Source of the DNA: Rickettsiales bacterium
GTDB taxonomy: Bacteria; Pseudomonadota; Alphaproteobacteria; Rickettsiales; UBA1997
DNA: 9,969 bases
Assembly (NCBI GenBank): GCA_947441695.1
Contig: CANEUK010000033.1
Coordinates: 1-9,969, forward strand
Reading direction: 5' to 3'
This document shows positions 5,812 through 9,969 of the stretch, piece after piece. The notes beneath the pieces are model-generated. The model was given only the letters and a program-made list of their open reading frames with translations, was not told the DNA's origin and ran no database searches. A program made the translations under genes and the position numbers. Numbering within the stretch: the first letter of the stretch is position 1; the number at the start of each line of letters is the position of its first letter.

Positions 5812-6864
5812 ATGAAGCTAAAATACTTAATCTTACTCGCTATAGCAACCTCTTGCAGCGCTACAATCAAAAACTTTGATAAATATGAAAAACAATTTCT
5901 TAGCAAAACCGAGTTCATGCCAAGCAAAGAAAGTTTGGAAAATAAACCGCCAAAAATTGTAGTTTTTGCTCTTGATGAAAATGAAAACTTGGTAGCAACT
6001 CAATCTCAACTCGGCAATTCAATTGCTAATAATGTTGAAAATATTTTATCGCAAAACCGCTTAGTTGAGTTAGTTGATCGAAAAGCGGCTAATAAACTAC
6101 AAAAAGAAATCACCCTTCTAGAAATTAATAAAACTGGCTCTTACGAAGGTCCAAAAATTGCTGAATTCGCTATTTCTGGAACAATTTCTAACGCCGGATT
6201 TATTTCAAAATACTCTTCTGGCAGCACTTTTTTTAATCCAAAAACTGGTCAGATAGTTTCAATTCCGCCAAAATTTACTTATTCTTCTGAAGTTACAGGA
6301 AATCTAAAAATTTACGAACTGCCTTCGCTTACGGTTATTGAAGCAATTGAGTTTTCGGGCAAAAAATCACGAAACGAAAATGTTCAGCAAGATGGTGGTT
6401 TAAATTTAGGAGGGATACAAATTGGCGGAAATCAAGCCAAAGGCATCGATCGAGATGACAGTTTGGTTCGCAAAGCTGGAGAAGACGCAATTGATAATAT
6501 AAAAACCGAAATAAAAAATGCTTTTGCTAAAAAAGGCTACATTTTAGAAAAGCGTATTTTGAACAAAAAAACAATTTTTAAAATCTCACTTGGCTCACTC
6601 GACGGAATCAAACAAAACGACAAATTTGAAATCATTGGTCAATACGAAATTGAGAATCCAATCACTAATAAAAACGAGATTGAGCGAAGAGTTATTTCTA
6701 GCGGTAAAATTGCAGATATAATAGAACCAAAAAGCTCTTGGGTTGTTATTGATGATAATGCAAAAATTAACTCAATTCGCTTAGGCGACATGATCAAAAT
6801 GAAATACAAAAAAAGTAGTCTTGAAGGAGCAATTAAGCTAAGTAAATCTTTAATCGAAAACTAA
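5812..6864 (+). CDS. CsgG/FlgT-like lipoprotein
   Basis: The product is a 350-residue predicted lipoprotein with Cys15 in ATSC (Ala at -3). Residues 47-240 have the CsgG/TolB-like pattern: PKIVVFALDENENL, a helix with LGNSIANNVENILSQNRLVELVDR (67-90), AEFAISGTISNAGF (117-130), a long Ser/Thr-rich beta stretch, VTGNLKIYEL (161-170), and a closing helix (217-240). Gly-rich residues 195-207 form a flexible insert. The C-terminal domain (243-332) contains FKISLGSLDGIKQNDKFEII and ends in IRLGDMIKM, a beta-rich layout like the C-terminal domain of FlgT. CsgG proteins form outer-membrane pores for curli, whereas related proteins such as FlgT and LpoB are periplasmic accessory lipoproteins or ring components. 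No csgA, csgE, csgF or flagellar gene is in view. It probably acts with the LPP20-like proteins just before it. Confidence 0.72.
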   Translation: MKLKYLILLAIATSCSATIKNFDKYEKQFLSKTEFMPSKESLENKPPKIVVFALDENENLVATQSQLGNSIANNVENILSQNRLVELVDRKAANKLQKEITLLEINKTGSYEGPKIAEFAISGTISNAGFISKYSSGSTFFNPKTGQIVSIPPKFTYSSEVTGNLKIYELPSLTVIEAIEFSGKKSRNENVQQDGGLNLGGIQIGGNQAKGIDRDDSLVRKAGEDAIDNIKTEIKNAFAKKGYILEKRILNKKTIFKISLGSLDGIKQNDKFEIIGQYEIENPITNKNEIERRVISSGKIADIIEPKSSWVVIDDNAKINSIRLGDMIKMKYKKSSLEGAIKLSKSLIEN

Positions 6865-6912
6865 AATTTAAATAATTTAAACAAGGTTAAAACTTTTATT
6901 TAAACACAATCA

Positions 6913-7782
6913 ATGCAATTAATTTCCTCATTTAAAGAAATTTACAACCACTACGATTACTTTATCTTCGATATTTGGGGAGTAATTCACGATGGCAGTA
7001 AATCTTACGATGGAGCACTTGAGACAATTTTATTTCTCCGTCAAAACGGCAAGAAAATCTGCTTTTTGTCCAACGCTCCGCGCCGAGCTTTTAAGGTTGC
7101 AGAAGTGCTTGAAAAATTCGGTATCACTAAAAATCTTTATGATTTTATTTTATCTTCAGGAGAAGCAACTTTTCTTGATTTGCAAAAAAACCAACAAAAT
7201 GGCTTCAAAAATTTTGGTCAAAATTATTTTTATATCGGCCCAACAAAAGACAATGATTTGCTTGAAGGTCTAGACTATTTTAAAGTTAATGAAGCTTCAT
7301 TGGCAAATTTCGCAATTACAACTGGTTTTGATAATGATGATTCGGTTTTAGAGGAAAAACTATTTCAAATAATCGATGCAAAAAAACAAAATCTAAAATT
7401 AATCTGCGTAAATCCCGACATGGTTGTGGTAAAACAAAATGGTAAAGAAATTATCTGCGCTGGCGCTTTAGCCCTCGAATACCAAAAATTAGGCGGAGAG
7501 GTAATTTTTTACGGCAAACCTTTTTTTTCAGTCTATAAAAATGTTTGCGAAATTTTTAATCATCCTCAAAATAAAAAAATATTAATGATTGGCGATGGAA
7601 TGGAAACTGACATTAAGGGCGCAAATAACTTTGGCATCGACAGCGTTTTAGTAACTGGCGGAATCCTTTCCAAAACAACAAAGACCATCTACAATCAACT
7701 TCCAAGCTCAAAACAACTCGAAAAAATTTTTAATCAATATCAACTTTCTCCTAACTTTGTAATTTCTAATTTAAAAATATGA
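6913..7782 (+). CDS. HAD superfamily IIA hydrolase-like protein, DxWG type
   Basis: The product is a 289-residue member of HAD subfamily IIA (NagD/PGP-like fold). The HAD motifs are visible: motif I FDIWGVIHDG with the likely nucleophile Asp20, motif II Ser53 in FLSNAPR, the Lys motif with Lys202 in FYGKPF, and motif III GDGMETD with Asp228 and Asp233. A cap domain lies between motifs II and III. The second motif-I Asp, the usual acid/base, is replaced by Trp22. This belongs to a recognised alphaproteobacterial-type subgroup, so phosphatase activity is uncertain and the substrate is unknown. The gene starts 48 bp after the lipoprotein set, in A+T-rich spacer with three copies of ATTTAAA (6866, 6875, 6898). 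It ends in an ATGA overlap with the isomerase gene, so it heads a probable three-gene operon. Confidence 0.87.
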   Translation: MQLISSFKEIYNHYDYFIFDIWGVIHDGSKSYDGALETILFLRQNGKKICFLSNAPRRAFKVAEVLEKFGITKNLYDFILSSGEATFLDLQKNQQNGFKNFGQNYFYIGPTKDNDLLEGLDYFKVNEASLANFAITTGFDNDDSVLEEKLFQIIDAKKQNLKLICVNPDMVVVKQNGKEIICAGALALEYQKLGGEVIFYGKPFFSVYKNVCEIFNHPQNKKILMIGDGMETDIKGANNFGIDSVLVTGGILSKTTKTIYNQLPSSKQLEKIFNQYQLSPNFVISNLKI

Positions 7783-8870
7783 GACGCCATTCAAAAAAGA
7801 AAAATTTTACCAAAATTTTTATTGCCACAACCATTGTTGCCGCATCTATTTTTGCCACTTCTTACTATTTTTTAAAGAAAGAAAACGATTTGGTTATCGC
7901 CACAGTCAATAACCAAAAGATATTTAAATTAGACGTCGAAAAAAAATTACGTAATGTTTTTGAAGGTGAAAATTTTGCTTCACCCGAGCAAGAAGTTAAA
8001 ATTCCACCAATTGAAACACTTTCAAGTGAAATAATTGAAGTTATTGCTAAAGAAATTTACCTAGAAAAACAACTAATCAAAGAAGCCAAAAAATCTAAAT
8101 CCAATAACAAAGAAACCGCAGCAAAAATTGTTGACCTTCAAGAAAAGATTTTGCGCCAAACCTATGTTGAATCTCTGATAAAAGAAGAAGTGAATGATCA
8201 AAAAATCAGCGAAAAGTATTCAGAACTCATCAACCAACTTAATGGAAAAAAAGAATATCTAGTTTCTCATATTGTTGTTAAAAACAAAGAAGAAGCTGAA
8301 AAATTAAAAAAAGAATTAAATGCTAAAAAAGCACCAAAATTTTCAGAGCTAGCTAAAAAATATTCAATAGATCAAGTAAGTTCTCTAAAAGGTGGTGAAA
8401 TTGGATACATAATGGAAGAAGACGTAATTAAAGAAATTTTTGAAGTTTTGCCGAAGCTCAAAAAAGAAGAAATTTCCAGTCCAATTCAAACAAAATTTGG
8501 TTGGCACTTAATTAAAGTTTCTGAAGTTAGAGATGCCAAAGCACAAGATTTTGAAGCAGTAAAAGAAAATATCCGCCAACAACTTATTCAAGATAAAATA
8601 AAAGAAATTAATTCTAAAATTACCAAGGATGCTAAAATTAAAATTTTAATATCTCTAAAGAAAGAAAGCCCAATTTCTGAAAATGAATCGCTAAATCCAA
8701 AATCTGACGATCCTAAACCAAGCGAATCAACAGATTTAGAAAAATCAAACAGCATTAAAATTGAGGAAAAAATAGAAGAACCTAAGAACGAAGAAGCTTT
8801 TAAAGAACAGGAACCTGAAGTAAATAAAGATGAAAAACAAAAATCAGAAAAAAAAGACTATAAAAAGTAG
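7779..8870 (+). CDS. Membrane-anchored parvulin-type peptidyl-prolyl isomerase (SurA/PrsA-like)
   Basis: The 363-residue product is predicted to sit in the inner membrane with its catalytic part in the periplasm. A basic start (RRHSKKK) precedes one hydrophobic segment at 13-32; whether this is cleaved is unclear. Residues 35-150 form an alpha-helical SurA_N/trigger-like chaperone region. Residues 158-252 are the parvulin rotamase domain, with KEYLVSHIVV (His164), a GGEIGYI loop, and FGWHLIKVSEV (His243). The tail (from about 285) is a long Glu/Lys/Ser-rich disordered extension not typical of the catalytic domain. The family helps fold exported and outer-membrane proteins. The ATG overlaps the preceding HAD stop in ATGA, and the 3' end overlaps the methyltransferase start by 41 bp. 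SurA, PpiD and PrsA are possible names; a single parvulin domain and the anchor do not decide between them. Confidence 0.85.
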   Translation: MRRHSKKKNFTKIFIATTIVAASIFATSYYFLKKENDLVIATVNNQKIFKLDVEKKLRNVFEGENFASPEQEVKIPPIETLSSEIIEVIAKEIYLEKQLIKEAKKSKSNNKETAAKIVDLQEKILRQTYVESLIKEEVNDQKISEKYSELINQLNGKKEYLVSHIVVKNKEEAEKLKKELNAKKAPKFSELAKKYSIDQVSSLKGGEIGYIMEEDVIKEIFEVLPKLKKEEISSPIQTKFGWHLIKVSEVRDAKAQDFEAVKENIRQQLIQDKIKEINSKITKDAKIKILISLKKESPISENESLNPKSDDPKPSESTDLEKSNSIKIEEKIEEPKNEEAFKEQEPEVNKDEKQKSEKKDYKK

Positions 8871-9846
8871 TCGTTTCAGCTATTCTTTATCAACGCCAAA
8901 AAACTATACAACAAAACTGATTCAAGATCTCGATTTTCATAAAAATCAAAAATCCATGGTAGATGCCCCGCTTCAATTGAAGCAAAGCAATTCAAGGATC
9001 GCCAAGTTCGACGATAAGTCGAATTTAATTAAGCATAAAAAAACTAACTTAAGCCAAAATTTTAAAACCAATAAATCTCAACAAAACTTAAACAAAAAAA
9101 ATCTAGGAATTTGGCTCTGTGGTCGCCACCCAATCCTAACTATATTAGAAAAAAAACGTCGCCAAATATTTGAAATTTTGGTTACAAAAAACACCATTTT
9201 TGAGTTAGAAGAATTTTTAGTAAAAAAATCTCTGATACACTTGAGATCGATGGTTAAAGTGGTTGAAAACGAAAAAATCGAATCTTTAGTTGGAAAAAAC
9301 CAAGTCCATCAAGGATTTGCATTAAACTGCTCAAACTTACCACTAAAAAATCAAAACGACCTTCTTGAGCAACTATATAAATTTTCATCTGATCAAAAGC
9401 TGCCAACTTTATTGCTGCTAGATAAAATTTCTGACCCCCAAAATATTGGCGCTATTATTCGCAGCTCTGTTGGATTTGGCGTATCTAAAATAATTTTTTG
9501 TGAGCATTCAGCACCAAAAGAAAGTGCCGCAATGGTTAAAGCTTCAGCTGGAACTATTGAAATGGCGGAGTTATTTACGATTACTAACTTAAGCAACTTG
9601 ATTGAAAAACTAAAAAAAATTAACTACTGGTGCGTTGGGCTTGCAGGAGAAGGAGCTGCCTCGATTCAATCAATCAAAGAATTTAAAAATGTGGCTTTGA
9701 TAATTGGATCGGAAGGAACTGGTTTGCGAAGTTTAGTTAAAAAAAATTGCGACGTTTTGGTTAAAATTGAAATCGATAAGCAAGTTGAAAGCCTAAATGC
9801 ATCAGTTGCCGCAGCGATTGCCCTTTGGGAACTAACAAAAAAATAG
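8830..9846 (+). CDS. rlmB: 23S rRNA 2'-O-ribose methyltransferase, RlmB-type (SPOUT/TrmH group)
   Basis: The product is a cytoplasmic SPOUT methyltransferase, probably forming Gm2251 in 23S rRNA with S-adenosylmethionine. A substrate-binding domain begins at GIWLCGRHPIL (residues 93-103). The SPOUT fold is marked by motif 1 DPQNIGAIIR (202-211, with Asn205 and Arg211), motif 2 IIGSEGTGLR (291-300) and motif 3 VESLNASVAAAIAL (319-332), which form the knot that binds the cofactor. RlmB proteins are usually near 245 residues; here about 90 extra N-terminal residues rich in Lys, Asn, Gln and Ser precede the domain. The start at 8830 overlaps the isomerase gene by 41 bp. A later in-frame ATG at 8956 would shorten the extension by 42 residues. 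Neither start has a strong Shine-Dalgarno sequence. TrmH-type tRNA methylation is the alternative, but the N-terminal binding domain favours RlmB. Confidence 0.85.
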   Translation: MKNKNQKKKTIKSSRFSYSLSTPKNYTTKLIQDLDFHKNQKSMVDAPLQLKQSNSRIAKFDDKSNLIKHKKTNLSQNFKTNKSQQNLNKKNLGIWLCGRHPILTILEKKRRQIFEILVTKNTIFELEEFLVKKSLIHLRSMVKVVENEKIESLVGKNQVHQGFALNCSNLPLKNQNDLLEQLYKFSSDQKLPTLLLLDKISDPQNIGAIIRSSVGFGVSKIIFCEHSAPKESAAMVKASAGTIEMAELFTITNLSNLIEKLKKINYWCVGLAGEGAASIQSIKEFKNVALIIGSEGTGLRSLVKKNCDVLVKIEIDKQVESLNASVAAAIALWELTKK

Positions 9847-9969
9847 AAAATTTTATCTTTTAAATTTAATTCCCACCTTCAAAAAATAAGTGGCCGTCAA
9901 GTTCTTTGCTTGTTAAAAAAAACTCTCAAACACAAGCGGCAAAAAACTTTAATAAAAACTCCACCCAAC
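9847..9969. other. A+T-rich non-coding end of window
   Basis: No supported gene lies in these 123 bp. GCTTGT at 9908-9913 and ACAAGC at 9932-9937 form a 6-bp inverted repeat with an 18-nt loop. It is not followed by a T run, so it is a poor terminator for rlmB. Confidence 0.35.

Noticed and set aside
5812..6864. Assignment as CsgG itself, a curli secretion pore
   Set aside because: No curli subunits or accessory genes are nearby, and the added C-terminal domain fits a FlgT-like layout better.
6992..7273. 93-codon frame inside the HAD gene
   Set aside because: It is in another frame of a gene with all HAD motifs intact and has no recognisable content.
9871..9930. Minus-strand frame ending in ELDGHLFFEGGN, resembling a protein C-terminus
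   Set aside because: The frame is only 19 codons long, has an in-frame TGA upstream and no start; it reads as chance in spacer DNA.

Overview
The window is a strongly A+T-rich bacterial segment from a Gram-negative with an outer membrane: it carries both permease subunits of the LPS exporter (LptF, LptG), several signal-peptide lipoproteins and a membrane-anchored periplasmic parvulin. Compact ATGA-coupled operons, very A/T-biased codon use, an HAD-IIA protein of the DxWG type and a ThiS ending in VHFIGGG fit an A+T-rich alphaproteobacterium, possibly host-associated or genome-reduced. The class is an inference and the order cannot be read from the sequence. No rRNA, tRNA, transposase, integrase or CRISPR array is visible.

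Layout. Bases 1-132 form a long imperfect inverted repeat, cut by the left edge, that would fold into one extended hairpin. It is followed by yajQ (176-667) and a short unknown gene with a membrane-like N-terminus and a low-complexity tail (685-1203). A lone thiS lies convergently on the minus strand (1206-1415). A 257-bp gap (1416-1672) holds several inverted repeats, including a perfect 22-bp palindrome next to lptF. lptF starts with TTG and is coupled to lptG by an ATGA overlap (1673-3867).

Bases 3973-6864 hold four consecutive lipoprotein genes: an LPP20-like protein, a 53-residue lipoprotein, a longer LPP20-like protein with a helical middle and a C-terminal domain, and a CsgG/FlgT-like protein with a C-terminal beta-rich domain. 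A 13-bp perfect hairpin separates the first from the other three, and the last three are spaced by 2 and 12 bp. This is the most interesting part of the window: a probable envelope assembly with no curli or flagellar gene in view.

The last block (6913-9846) is an HAD-IIA hydrolase-like protein, a membrane-anchored SurA/PrsA-like peptidyl-prolyl isomerase and an RlmB-type 23S rRNA 2'-O-methyltransferase. They are linked by a 4-bp and a 41-bp overlap and are probably one transcript. The last 123 bp contain no supported gene.

Working together: LptFG exports LPS, the parvulin probably assists folding of exported proteins, and the lipoprotein set probably forms an outer-membrane-associated complex, so the centre of the window is devoted to the envelope. 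YajQ, ThiS, the HAD protein and RlmB are cytoplasmic housekeeping or regulatory functions.
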